Shown here piece by piece: positions 10,100-20,654 of a DNA stretch of 64,000 bases. Under the pieces are notes generated by a model, which was not told the DNA's origin, did not search any database, and saw only the letters and a program-made list of their open reading frames with translations. Source of the stretch: Zasmidium citrigriseum (lineage: Eukaryota; Ascomycota; Dothideomycetes; Mycosphaerellales; Mycosphaerellaceae); the NCBI GenBank assembly GCA_002786025.1, contig NHNW01000052.1, positions 228,989 to 292,988 of the forward strand, read 5' to 3'. Positions within the stretch are counted from its first letter, which is position 1; every line of letters starts with the position of its first letter. Made by a program: the position numbers and the translations under genes.

Positions 10100-12043
10100 T
10101 CAATCCAAATGCAAAAACCTCTTCTCATTCTCACTCCTTGTCTTGGCCGGTCCAGCCTGAAGCTCGGGCTGTGGGTGACGATAGTGACGATGCTGCTTTC
10201 CCGAACCGTGAGTCTGATGGGCTGGCTGAGGTGGCATGGCCGCTGTAGCGTCGCTCTCAGTCTTTTGGGCACCTGTGAATCTTTCTTCGTCGTCCCCATC
10301 GCGAGCCATGACGAGGTTCATGACTTTGCGTTGAGGCACTCCAAGACGGAAGAGGCGGCGGGCTTCTGGGTCGGCGTCGCGGGCTTCGAGCTCTGGGGTG
10401 GTGTCGAGGGTGTCTTCTTCGGGTTCCTCAGAGGGGTCTTCTTCTTCGCCGGTGGGCTCGTGGGCTGTGAGGTCTTCCTCTTCGTTGTAGTCTGGGTCTA
10501 CAAAGTCGGCTTCTTCCTCGTCGTCATCATCTTCATCGTCGATGTCGGCAGCAGAAAGATCGACTGGAGTGTCTTCTTCATCATGTTCGTCGTCAAGGTC
10601 AAGCGTGGGATCCTCATCTTCGTCGACGCTTCTTTGTCCGAGTCGGTAGCTTGCTGGACGTGGTTTGGTGGCCTTTGGTCGACGATAGAGGCTCCAAGCG
10701 TCACCAGTACCGTAGCCTTGATTCTTATACCTCCTCTTGGGGTCGCGAGCTTCAAGGCCGTGCGTGACCTCCTCCTCCTCCTCCTCCTCATCGTCGTCAA
10801 CATCGTCGTCAACATCGTCGTCAACATCATCCTCGTCGACATCATCGTCGACACTTCGTTGCCCGAGTCTGTAGCTCGCTGGACGAGGCGTGAGCTTTCC
10901 CTTGCGGGGAGCTGCGCTCCAAGCGTCACCAGTACCGTAGCCGTTGTTCACGTATTTGGATTTCTTACCGCGGGCTTCAAGGTCGTGCGTGATCTCCGAC
11001 CTCTCCTCATCATCTTCGTCGGCCACGTCTCTCTTCCCTGGATCGTTCAGGGGGCCTTTGTACTTTTTGGGGTTGGAAACCTTGGGCCGAGGCGCTGCGC
11101 TCCATGCGTCACCAGTGCCGTAGCCGTTGTTCACGTATTTCTGAGCACGAGCGTGTATGACAGCCTCATCATCGTCGTCGTCGACGTCTCTCTTCCCAGG
11201 ATCGTTGAGGGGCCCCTTGTACTTCTTTGGTTTAGAAACCTTGGGCCGAGGATAGAGGCTCCAGGCATCGCCAGTACCGTATCCTGGAAGCTTTGGATCG
11301 CGGGCGTGAAGGTCGTGCGTGGCATCCTCATCATCGTCGCCCACGTCTCTCCGCGTCGGCGGGTGGGGAGGGCCTTTGTACTTTTTTGGTTTCGGTGATA
11401 GTTTCTTGCAAGGTCCCTTGTACCAGGCATCGCCAGTGCCACACCGGGCATGCAACTGGGGCTCAGCAGTAGCTCGGGCGTGCAAGTTGTGCATACCATC
11501 GACCTCGTCGGCCACGTCTCTCCGCCCTGGATCATTGAGTTGGGTTGAGCGTGGAGTCGTGGTTGCCCACGTATTTTGCGTAGCGTCGCCGTGTTGCCAT
11601 GTGGTGGTCTTGGCTCGGGCATGCAAGTTGTGCATGACCGAATCTTCATCATTGACGTCTCGTTCGTCAAGTGGGACCTCCTCGATGGTGGCTTCTTCAT
11701 CGAGGCTCGCAGCCTGCTCCTTGGCAAGCTCAGCAGCCTCGTTTGCTTTCTGACTTACTCCCTGGGTCATAGATGTCCAGGCACTGTACAAGCCATCGGT
11801 GACCTTGGGCCATGCGCCAACCGCGGAAGGACTCTCAGGCTCATCGTCGACTTTGAATGGTGGCTGCGCCTGGACAGCGGCCTTGGCATCGCGAGCGAGG
11901 TTTTGGGTCCGTTGGACGATGCCAGCGGTGGATCCAAAGTCATGGCCGGCTCTGACTGGGCCTCGTGCCCTGTTCGTCTTCCTGCCGCCAGCGACACCTG
12001 CGTTGACAGATGCCGCGAGCGTTAGAATGGTTATGAAGTGCAT
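10100..12043 (-). CDS. Secreted repeat protein, candidate Kex2-processed peptide precursor
   Basis: Uninterrupted 647-residue frame starting with MHFITILTLAASVNAG, a short secretion signal. The middle holds five imperfect repeats centred on GTGDAW at residues 202, 256, 309, 370 and 445. Each repeat has a core ending in a dibasic site (PGKR, LGQR or PTRR). It is followed by an acidic spacer starting DV/SVD and rich in Asp/Glu, then H-x-L-x-AR or a similar end. Cores also share YKGPLNDPGKR or PRPASYRLGQR. This is the design of fungal kexin-processed precursors, including alpha-pheromone and ustiloxin-type peptide precursors. I cannot place it in a named family. The first core differs, having two Cys around GTGDAWYKGP. 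No UstYa/DUF3328 or tyrosinase gene lies nearby. The long open frame on the opposite strand is a shadow of these repeats. Confidence 0.85.
   Translation of the reverse strand: MHFITILTLAASVNAGVAGGRKTNRARGPVRAGHDFGSTAGIVQRTQNLARDAKAAVQAQPPFKVDDEPESPSAVGAWPKVTDGLYSAWTSMTQGVSQKANEAAELAKEQAASLDEEATIEEVPLDERDVNDEDSVMHNLHARAKTTTWQHGDATQNTWATTTPRSTQLNDPGRRDVADEVDGMHNLHARATAEPQLHARCGTGDAWYKGPCKKLSPKPKKYKGPPHPPTRRDVGDDDEDATHDLHARDPKLPGYGTGDAWSLYPRPKVSKPKKYKGPLNDPGKRDVDDDDDEAVIHARAQKYVNNGYGTGDAWSAAPRPKVSNPKKYKGPLNDPGKRDVADEDDEERSEITHDLEARGKKSKYVNNGYGTGDAWSAAPRKGKLTPRPASYRLGQRSVDDDVDEDDVDDDVDDDVDDDEEEEEEEVTHGLEARDPKRRYKNQGYGTGDAWSLYRRPKATKPRPASYRLGQRSVDEDEDPTLDLDDEHDEEDTPVDLSAADIDDEDDDDEEEADFVDPDYNEEEDLTAHEPTGEEEDPSEEPEEDTLDTTPELEARDADPEARRLFRLGVPQRKVMNLVMARDGDDEERFTGAQKTESDATAAMPPQPAHQTHGSGKQHRHYRHPQPELQAGPAKTRSENEKRFLHLD
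10691..11445 (-). repeat. Five-unit peptide-coding repeat in the precursor gene
   Basis: GTGDAW codons fall at 11423-11440, 11261-11278, 11102-11119, 10919-10936 and 10694-10711. Spacing is about 160, 160, 183 and 225 bp; the increase comes from longer acidic spacers toward the C-terminus, including Asp/Glu-codon runs near 10770-10850. Core codons are conserved while spacers drift in length. Confidence 0.85.
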
Positions 12044-14039
12044 TTTTGTTACTCTTTTGGGTGAGTTGAGATGTAGCAGGCTGCCAGGAATGCTGAGTTA
12101 AGAACTTGGCGGGGAAATCTAATGACACCTACATTCAGGCCTCAATAGGAGCGCCTTCCGCTTTCATCCATCTCAATGCTCTTTCTTCGCGGGTCAGGTC
12201 CTGCCGCGAACACATGGAGAAGACAAAGGAAAGAACACCGATCCATGTGGTCGCCACTTACCTCTGACGGTCCAGTCTTCTCACATGGCGCTTCAGATCT
12301 ATGGATAGAAACGAGGTCAACGTGAAGTGTTGTTAACGCGGCAGACAACAATCTGCATTGGCAGCTCCGGAATGCTGTAGGTGTCCCTTGCTTTGACTTT
12401 CGTAACATCGCAGGCGTTGGAATAAAGAAGAAGCTGTTATGATCTGTCGCCACGATGGTGAACGTCCCGCAGCCGAAGGGTATTCCTGTATCGATCTCAT
12501 TCAGCATGTAATCGTTGTTGACGCAGCAACAAGGACATCAATGCTACAGCGGCGCTGCACGGCATAGAGTGATGTTTCAAGAAGCTCAAACAGGCAAGTG
12601 GCAAGTCAGGGGCTTTCTGCATCATTCTCCAATGCCAGTGACGTACGATCGACCTGCTCGCCAGCCCTTCGGTCTGCGATGGTCTGGAAGCACCTCTAGG
12701 AGTGTCGTATCAGCAGTATTTCCCCTGAGATAAGACGTTCTTTCTCAATGCGATTGGGATAAAATAATCGAGCGATGACGGGCTACCAAGACATGGAGCG
12801 TCTGCCGATGTGCGGGCGGAGCTGAACCTAAGGCGATGTACCTGAGGCGATCGGGACGCTGCATCGACGTGCAGATCCGGGCAGCTGTCCGATGCAAAGA
12901 GCTCCGTGAGTCGTGGTCGAGAAGCGGTGTGACAACCAACGGATACGAATGTGAAGAATATCAACAGCGATCTCGAGGAACTGTGAGTAAAAGTCGTCCA
13001 GTTTGCGAGTGAAATAGCAACTCTTGTAGCATCGCGTGAGATATGACGTTCCAGGATACGCGGATGGAGGTGAAGTTTCTACTACAGCGCAAACCTTGTC
13101 ATACACCGGAAGCTGTAAGCGTCCCGATTTGCTGAAAGAAATCGCCGTTAGTGGCTCCCTCGTGGTGGCGGCGTTCTAGCAGGGCAGGTCGACGCTCTAG
13201 CAGGGGAGACATCCAGACGCGCGGATTTCTGCTGGAATGCGGTGTTGGCGGTGCAAACGCGACGACGGCCACAACAAACAGCGCTCCAACGCAGGACAAC
13301 GGATCGGTGGGTGCACAGCGCAGGCCGGGCGCACAGCGACAGGGTCTGGTCTGGAGCGTGTGGTGGAAGTGGAACTTGGCGGGCAGACGTAGCCACTGAC
13401 TTTTGGAGAGCGGCGCTAGCGAAAAGTGACGGAAGCTGTGAGGAAGGGGCGACCAGCTTGGGGCCTATTCGTGGTTGTTGCCCTGCCCGCCGTTCGTCAC
13501 CGAGTTTTGCTCAACAACAACAACATCAACAACCGCACAACTAACGACAGCTGCATCGTCCGCATCGCACCTGCCATCGGATAATAATCATCATACCGTC
13601 GTGTGTTGCGTAGGGAGCTTCTTTGTGCAGCTCGTCCACGCCGGCCTCGTGCATTGCTCACCGCGCGCCACCAGAGCCTAAACGAACTCGTCCTTCCGCC
13701 GCCCAACATCTCTCTCCTGAGGCAAGAACCGACCCATGACGACTGCCTGATTGCGCATACTCTCTCTCTACTCATACGGCAACCACGACTCTATCGCCGC
13801 CAGAATCGCCTCCAGCGCACCGCGCACCGCCCGCCACACCCCGTTATTGCCTTGCGTCGACAGCTTGACCGCATATGCAAGGCCGCCAGCCAATCGCCGA
13901 CCACCCCATCCGTGCCTAACAACGCATCCGTGAAGGGAGCTTTTTTCCGCCGCACACAGGAGCTCAGCTCGCGCGACAACTTACTCACCTCTATCGACCG
14001 CAACGTCCATATCGCCGCCCGGCGACTTCCTCAAACACC
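12044..14039. other. Long divergent intergenic region, no supported gene
   Basis: About 2 kb between the precursor gene (minus) and the Gds1-like gene (plus). Short frames occur on both strands but none has motifs or splice support. The last ~550 bp are C-rich with CAACAA and CCGCC tracts, like a long 5' leader of the downstream gene. Confidence 0.55.
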
Positions 14040-15398
14040 ATGCAGACCCGGCGCAAAAGCCTCAATCTGGGCGACCTCGGCGTCATCGCCCCCAAACGAT
14101 CCCGAACCCAGTCGCATCCCTCGCCGCCCGAAACCGTTGTCGAGGGCGATGAGCCTCCCGTCAAGAAATCGAAAAGGTCGCATACATCGCTATCGCCGCC
14201 TCCGACTCTTATGAGCCCGCCTCAGACCACCGTCATCCGGGTCAAGGAAGAGAAGCCCAAGCCGGCCGCCGACCTATCACCTCCACCCTCACCAGTACTG
14301 GAAGGCAGCAGCAAGATCGATACCGAAGGCATCAATGATGAGATTGTAGTGGCGACAATTCAACAGCTGGAAAAGACGGGAAACAGACCACACTTGGTCA
14401 AGGAGCTCGCTACAATCCTTGCGACGAAACTACATGCGATTGAAAAGTACGATATGCCTTCACGGTATATTTGTCGCGAGAACGTTGCTAACATGCTTAA
14501 CAGATCCGCGAACCCATCAGCGCTGATATCGTCGAGACTGACTGCTTACCTGCACCGCCAGTGGCCTGCGATCAGCCCTTGTCCACTGGCCAAGGATCTC
14601 TCCCCTGTGCATCCCCGGCGACTCTATTTCTACCTGACCACCACACCGCACCAACCAATTCCGGAAGTCGCCGAGCCAGTACCCAAAGCCAATCGCATCA
14701 TCTCGCCCTCGCTATCTTCAGCATCGGCCGCCGACGAGGAAGACCGCTACCTGCGACAAAGGCAAGCATTGTCCCCGTCACCAGAAGTTGACCTCTCATC
14801 TCCTGAGCTCGACGAAGGCCATGGAGACGCCCCACCAACCCCCGGCGGATCATTCTCGGGCCGCAACTCCATCTCCCGTGAGACAACAACCTACTCCCAT
14901 CCCAGGCGGGCCGCCAGTCCGCCATTGGAGAATGAAGAGCGCGACTTCAAGCAGACAGCCAGTGCGTTGTATGAAGAAGCGCAAAAACGACGAAACAGTC
15001 AACAAAGCCAGCAAGATGTGAATATGGATCGCGATGCTTCTGCGGGAGCCGAGCAGGATTCGAAGAGTGTGGCCATGTCCGTTGAAGGAGATGAGTCGGA
15101 AGAAAGTGCGGCGCTGAAGAATAGCGAAGCCGCAGTTGCTCTGTTTGCAGCTGAGCATTTGAAAATGCCAGCATCGCACAACATGGATTTCAGCAGTCCA
15201 GTATTGCAGCCTCAGCAAGGGCTGCGCATTGATACCATGACGGAAGTGAGAGGAGAACACAGCGTAACCGAGCAAACCCAGGCCTGGCTCGGCGATAAAC
15301 AAATCACCCTCCCGGAACCAGCGTTTGCGTGGGATAGCCTGCAGAGTCCGGAGAATATCGAGATGGATGAACTGGAAGACATGTTTGATTCGTATTAG
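14040..15398 (+). CDS. Gds1-type winged-helix protein
   Basis: Likely nuclear protein related to yeast Gds1, which is linked to respiratory growth. The N-terminus is Ser/Pro-rich with basic patches (PPVKKSKRSH). The winged-helix region begins near residue 98 (INDEIVVATIQQLEKTGNRP) and runs through SANPSALISSRLTAYLHRQW to RRLYFYLTTTPHQPIP. The frame is open through 452 residues, but a 57-nt intron at 14447-14503 (GTACGA donor, GCTAAC branch, CAG acceptor) is very likely. Removing it joins HAIEK directly to SANPSALISSRL, as in the family, and gives 433 residues. The intron is in phase and stop-free, so retention would only add 19 residues. The C-terminus is Ser/Glu-rich, ending in an acidic stretch that could activate transcription. 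Confidence 0.85.
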   Translation: MQTRRKSLNLGDLGVIAPKRSRTQSHPSPPETVVEGDEPPVKKSKRSHTSLSPPPTLMSPPQTTVIRVKEEKPKPAADLSPPPSPVLEGSSKIDTEGINDEIVVATIQQLEKTGNRPHLVKELATILATKLHAIEKYDMPSRYICRENVANMLNRSANPSALISSRLTAYLHRQWPAISPCPLAKDLSPVHPRRLYFYLTTTPHQPIPEVAEPVPKANRIISPSLSSASAADEEDRYLRQRQALSPSPEVDLSSPELDEGHGDAPPTPGGSFSGRNSISRETTTYSHPRRAASPPLENEERDFKQTASALYEEAQKRRNSQQSQQDVNMDRDASAGAEQDSKSVAMSVEGDESEESAALKNSEAAVALFAAEHLKMPASHNMDFSSPVLQPQQGLRIDTMTEVRGEHSVTEQTQAWLGDKQITLPEPAFAWDSLQSPENIEMDELEDMFDSY

Positions 15399-15889
15399 AG
15401 GTGGAGAGGGCTCTTGTTTGAATATTGTTGTATTATGAGGCTCGATGTGGTCGGGATGCGCGCAGATTGGGTTGTGAGAGTAACAAAAAGATGGAAGCGC
15501 GAGCTTCAAAAGTCGACGGCCGAATGAACGCTGAACGGACTCTTGTTGTATTATTAGCCGAGCTGTGGTCGACTGTGTCTGCTGGTTGGACTCGGGTCGA
15601 GCGCTGCTAGGATATGTGTGAGAGTAAACGAAAATGAAGGGAAAGAATCTCTGCTTGATGCGTTAATTGTACTTCTGTCCCGCAAGGTTGTGCCACAAAG
15701 GTGATTGTTGACGAGCTTCCTCTGTATCGAATCTTGAACCGGCACTTACTAAGTTTTATGCTCGTACAGACTGCTCCGTACTGTGTATTGCGACTAACCT
15801 GTTGATCAGTAATACATGGGAAATTGAGGGTTGAGTATCAGTTCAATATCATCGTCATTAATAGAAGAAAACTTGCTGCATTGCCTATC
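15399..15889. other. Convergent intergenic region, no gene seen
   Basis: About 490 bp between the Gds1-like gene and the converging membrane-protein gene; expected 3' untranslated sequence of both. No motif-bearing frame. Confidence 0.5.
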
Positions 15890-16815
15890 TCATCGATCAT
15901 ACTTCGGCGACGGAGGCCGACTACCCATTGGTGACACCGGTGACATCGACACCGGCGAAACAGGAGATCCCCCACGAGCAGGCGAAGGCACAATCGAATG
16001 CAACGGCGACCGTTCCGGCTCCGGTATCGTCAAGACTGGCGGTGCATCAAACCGTTCCCTTTGAGCCGGAATCTGCACTTCGGATGGTGCGACTGCACTG
16101 ACTGGAGTCTCGTACGCAGGATGGTGAGCTGGTGGTGGGAGATCGAATGCCTGATACTCGTCGAAGTGTTTCGGCGGCTCGTAGGTGTCGTCTGGTTGAC
16201 TGCGATGTTGTGCGGCTGCTATTGTGTGGGGTGCTTCGACCATGGACAGATCGGATTGGGCTTGCGGTGTGTATTTGCCCATATTGAGTTGTCTGTTCTT
16301 GCGGCGCCGCATGAGGCATAGGCCAGCTATCAGGGCGAGGAGAAGAGCCAGGCCGACTCCCAGGCCTACGCCGAGACCGATCTTTGCGTCTTCACTCAGA
16401 CCTCCGCCGTTTCCGGATGCTTCGTCGGCTTGGAGAGTGGCCGTGGGATCGGAGCTTGGGCTGTCGGTTGTTGATACTGGTACATCGAAGGCATTTGTTG
16501 TCGTGGGTGCATCGCCAGCGTTTGTTGAAGCAGGTGAAGAGGGTAGGCCGAGACTTGTGGCTGTTGGTTGTAACGAATCTACTTAGCTGTTGGTCAGTGG
16601 AACATCGAAGCATGTATCAGACTGCAGTACACACCTGACGCTGTTGCTGATAACGATTCCGAGGCCGCTGAAGCTGAAGCTGCCGAGGCCGAGCTCAGAG
16701 AGGAAAGAATACTGGCGAACTCGGCGGGTGGTCCTTGACGCTGCTCAATCATCTTTGTCGTCTGGTCTATGTGTCCCGCACGACTCCGTGAAATGTTCTT
16801 GTGTTGGTGCTCCGC
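15890..16815 (-). CDS. Single-pass membrane protein with Ser/Thr-rich ectodomain (5' end unresolved)
   Basis: The last exon is 16578-15890. Reading inward it encodes a Ser/Thr/Pro-rich segment (TTDSPSSDPTATLQADEASG), a short acidic stretch, one transmembrane helix (GVGLGVGLALLLALIAGLCL), a basic stop-transfer RRRK, and about 130 cytoplasmic residues rich in Pro, His and Ser. This matches fungal Mid2/SKG6-like or similar cell-surface proteins. A 56-nt intron (16579-16634, GTGTGT donor, TAG acceptor) joins an Ala/Ser-rich exon up to about 16815. Further upstream, Cys-containing pieces (near 16830-16880 and CGVFWDS near 16945) look like parts of the ectodomain, but in-frame stops and unclear splice sites prevent a full model. 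Start codon and signal peptide are not identified. Confidence 0.6.
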
Positions 16816-17049
16816 CTACAATTCACACAACAGTCTTGTAATCACCGCCCAGAGCGTACACGCACTCAGTCTGCGCGGTCTGGGGAGCCGAAGTAACACG
16901 TCGAAGGGTGAAGTCCTGCTTGCGGAGTATTCAGATCAAGGAATCCCAGAAAACACCACAAACATCTGGGCCGTTGAACCTCTTGCCTTGGAGGGACACA
17001 GATGGGGATCAAGGACGAGATCCATGACGGAAAGGCAGGGCGTGTGAGC

Positions 17050-17996
17050 GCTTTCTGCGAAAGGCTCGATGATGGGGGCTGAGTTGGATGGTGGTGAATC
17101 CTGGTCTCAGCCGCAGTGCGTTCGGGAGAAAGAATAGAAGTCGTGCAGATCCGCCGTCTGCATGTCCGCGCCGGGCGTCTTACGCTGCTGGCGCTGGGTC
17201 AGCCATTCAGCGTGGTTTGGAGAGAACCAACACGAGTAGCTCGTTTCATGTGCTGGGAGATGTCGTCGGCGGCAAGGTGAGGTGAGTGAATGGTAGGTGC
17301 CGTCTGCGTGGAGTTTTACTGCTGGCGTGCTGAGACCTACGCATGACCTATTTCTGGAAGCCGACGACACGTCTTCGTACTCCAGTCGATCGTGGAACAT
17401 TCGTGGCAAAATTTCAGCACTGAGGTATCTTCTCTTGTGATATATGAGAATGCGGAACAGACAAAGAGCTGTGGTCTAGTGAGGTATCAATCTGATCCGG
17501 CGCAGATCCGTTCTTGCCACTGCCCATCCTACCGGCCGACGGCGACCATCGAGGACATCTCACACGGCCTACTCTCCGGACTCTTCTTTCACCCAGTCGT
17601 GCGGTAACACCTTGCCTATCGAACTGTCCTCCAAGTTCCGATCTTGCCACCACATGGAGTCGCATGTCTTTCACCCGGCCTCTGGCTATCTACGTACCTG
17701 CATCGGCCAACCAGCGGCCAAGCTGTCAGGCCGCGGGGAGGAATGTGTCCTTTCGACCTTCCTATTCTGTCCAATGAATGGTATCGATGGATTTAGGACC
17801 TTTATCCATACTGCGGGGAGTGACATCGATATGCTGGGTGCAAGCTCCGCCAAGTCGGTTGGCAAGGAAGCTTCGCCGTGGGCGGCCAGAGGATGATAGG
17901 TATCGTAGGAAGCGTATCTTCGGATAAGTATGGTGTGGACCTTGTGCCTTTGATTCCTCTTCTGCGACCCTTTTTCCTCAAGACTTAGGACCGACC
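17050..17996. other. Divergent intergenic region, no supported gene
   Basis: About 950 bp. Should hold the promoter and perhaps first exon of the minus-strand membrane-protein gene, and the promoter of the permease gene at 17,997. No motif-bearing frame seen. Confidence 0.5.
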
Positions 17997-19681
17997 ATGG
18001 CGCCGACCAACGAGCAGATACACCAAGCTGGCCTGGAAGCTGGAGATCCACCAGAGAAGCCTTTGTTTAAGAATGGCGACAAGGCTTTGGAGTTTCTCCG
18101 CACTGAAGCGGAAGTTGGAGAAGGCGAGGACATCGATGAGAGGCGTCGTGAGTTCGAAACCGCGAGTCGAATAGAATGAGAGCTGCTCTGACCTTTTGAA
18201 TGTAGTTGTCCGAAAGATCGACTTTATGATCGTTCCATTGATGTTCATGTGCTACTTGCTGCAATACTTGGACAAGTCACTACGTAGGCCAGCTCCAAAT
18301 CTCTGTCAAAGTCCATCGGCGATTTCGCTGACTCTCATGTGTAGTAAACTATGCTGCGGTGATGGGCATCAGGGAAGATGCAAACCTGAGCACGGAACAA
18401 TATGGTACCCTCGCCTGGCTGTTCTATCTCGGATTCCTCATCTTCGAGTTCCCACACGCATACCTAATGCAACGCTTCCCAACGGCGAAATACCTAGGCA
18501 CCATGGTATGCTGCTGGGGTACCGTCGTTGCTTGTACCTCTGCCTGCAACTCGTATGGCTCGCTAGTTGCTGTTCGATTCTTGCTCGGCATGTTCGAGTC
18601 CGCAATTAGCCCTTCGCTCATCCTCATCACTTCTATGTGGTATAAGCGACAGGAGCAGCCAAAGAGAGTCGGGTTCTGGTACGTCGGCGTTGGCTGTGCG
18701 ACCATTTTGGGTTCTTTGATGTCGTTCGGCTTCCAGCACTACGAAAGCGATCAGTTCACATCCTGGCAGATCATGTTCCTGGTAGTCGGACTGGTTACCG
18801 TTGGTGCGGGAGGTCTGGTTATTACTTTCATGCCCGACAATCCGATGTCTGCTCGGCGTCTGACTCACGCTGAAAAGGTCTGCGCTGTGGAGCGGTTGCG
18901 TGAGAATGCAACTGGTGTTGAAAACAAGGTACGCTGGGCCTTACGAATACGTTGAGCTTTCCCCAACTGACACTTGTTCCAGCAATTCAAAGCCTACCAA
19001 GTCTGGCAATGCTTCACCGATCCCCAATCCTGGCTCCTTGCCATCATCACCATCGCTGCTTCGATTCCCAACGGCGCAGTCGGCAGCTTCCAGTCCATCC
19101 TGATCAAGTCGTTCGGCTTTACAAACAAGGAGACCGCTCTTCTTCAAATCCCTGGCGGCGTCATCGCTGTTATCAGCGTCTTGACTGCGACCTGGGCTGC
19201 CTCTCGCTTTAACGCCCGCGCTCTGAATATGATCCTCTGGTCTGCAATCGGCGGTATACTGGGTGGTAGTCTGCTGGCTTTCCTCCCAGACTCCAACCGC
19301 GCTGGCAAGTTGGCTGGGAACTACCTCACTCATGTCGTGGGAGCTTTTCTGCCGTGTGCCTACTCCTTCTCGGCAGCTAACACTGCGGGACACACCAAGA
19401 AGGTCACTATGAATGCTGTTCTGTTGATCTCGTTCTGTTTGGGCAACATTCTTGGGCCTCTGACCTTCAGGGATGAAGATGCTCCAAGCTACGTTCCTGC
19501 AAAGATTACGATTGTGGCGGTCGACTCAGTTGCAATCATTGCGACGGCAATCCTGTTGGCTTATTACATTTGGCAGAACAAGAAGCGGGACAGACAGACG
19601 GCAGGCATGGAGAAGGAGCGGGATGTCGAGTTTGCGGACTATACAGACCGCGAGAACATTTGGTTCAGATATAAGTATTGA
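17997..19681 (+). CDS. MFS permease of the allantoate/anion:cation symporter (Dal5-like) type
   Basis: Plasma-membrane proton symporter family that takes up organic anions such as allantoate, ureidosuccinate or vitamins; the substrate cannot be read from sequence. Four exons keep frame: 17997-18147, 18206-18283, 18345-18928 and 18983-19681, giving 503 residues. TM1 starts at VRKIDFMIVPLMFMCYLLQYLDKS, a hallmark of the family (LDKSLLNYAAVMGI). Later landmarks are GTLAWLFYLGFLIFEFPHAY, the loop near QFKAYQVWQCFTDPQSWL, and the C-terminal ENIWFRYKY. About 12 hydrophobic segments are present. Introns are 54-61 nt. Dal5-type genes are commonly under nitrogen control, but no GATA cluster was examined closely here. 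Confidence 0.92.
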
Positions 19682-20046
19682 GAGACTGCGCGGCGAAAGG
19701 CCACATACTCTCACTCATACAGCTCCCGCAGTTGCACGCTTTCCACCTGATGCAGAGGCCAGGAGCATGATATTGAGTCATGACGCTGTCTGTATCGTGA
19801 ACAAAACTGAGATTTGCCCTTTGACGGTCCGTGCATTGAAGTGGCGCTAGTTGGATTTTCACGTGGCTAGCGCGAGGTAGCTCAGTCGTCCCAAGCATGC
19901 CTCACGCATCTTGACATTCCGTCGCTCCAACCCTAAGCCGCCGCAAGCAACACCCCCACTCATCCTCCCACGAAGCTACCGACCCTTCTCGCCAGACATT
20001 TTCGACACCATCACCTTCTCCCGACCATATCTCCAATACCGCAGAC
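19682..20046. promoter_or_regulatory. Intergenic region upstream of the gene at 20,047
   Basis: About 365 bp between two plus-strand genes. The last 100 bp are CT- and CCA-rich, like many fungal 5' leaders. No other element recognised. Confidence 0.45.
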
Positions 20047-20654
20047 ATGAGCGACGCGGTCGAGGCCGCCTTCAAGCTTTACGAGCAGAACCTCCTCGAC
20101 AAGTTCCTGGAAGAGGCGGAAGATCTCCTCGACAAGGACATCTCTCGGTGGGACAGGGTCCGCTTGTTGACGATGATGGGATTGGCTTGCGCCGACCCGA
20201 GCGACACCGTCGAGTGCTTCGACATGGCGAATCGAGAATTTGAAGTGGCAAAGGCCCTTCGCTATCCCAACGATCCGGCCGACGAAACTACTTTGGACGT
20301 TCTGCGTAGTGGTCTGGAGACCTTGCAGGGAGTCATCATGAGAGAGTTGTCTGCGGCTGTCTTTGGGGAGATGGGTGAGGATGATGAAGATGATGGGAAT
20401 GAAGAGCTGGCTGCGCCTACAACATCCGTTCCACAGCTCGATGGACGAAAGGATACCGAGCTAGTAGGGGGCGAACATGAGACAGTAGACAGGAGTGTGG
20501 AGCAACAGGTAAGCTCATCTTCATGCGATTACTTGTTTGGAAGACTCGAGGTGCTTGTACATCGGAATCTGACACGAGAGATTAGGCACCACAAGAGGAG
20601 TCCGGCACAGAACTACCGACTTCGAGACCAAGCGCTGGAAAACAAGGTCAATGA
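20047..20654 (+). CDS. Hypothetical helical acidic protein (3' end uncertain)
   Basis: Exon 1 is 20047-20508. It begins MSDAVEAAFKLYEQNLLDKF and is almost entirely helical and charged, with two paired-helix units (about residues 5-60 and 60-105) that look TPR-like but match no consensus. An acidic stretch and a low-complexity tail follow. A GTAAGC donor at 20509, a CTGAC branch and an ATTAG acceptor at 20585 define a 77-nt intron. Exon 2 runs to a TGA at 20654, for 176 residues. Another reading near 20,780-20,945 (containing ETFAPFLLVDEDFIHHACHI) could be an additional 3' exon, so the C-terminus is uncertain. I do not recognise the family. Confidence 0.6.

Noticed and set aside
9983..11398. 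Plus-strand open frame of about 470 codons antisense to the repeat precursor
   Set aside because: It exists because the repeat codons on the minus strand leave the opposite frame open. It lacks an own signature, while the minus frame has a signal peptide, dibasic sites and repeats.
10100..12043. Ustiloxin-type RiPP gene cluster
   Set aside because: The precursor design fits, but no UstYa/DUF3328, tyrosinase or other tailoring gene is within 10 kb, so only the precursor-like gene is claimed.
16835..16845. In-frame TGA in the surface-protein ectodomain read as selenocysteine
   Set aside because: Ascomycetes lack selenocysteine insertion; a missed intron or decay is simpler.
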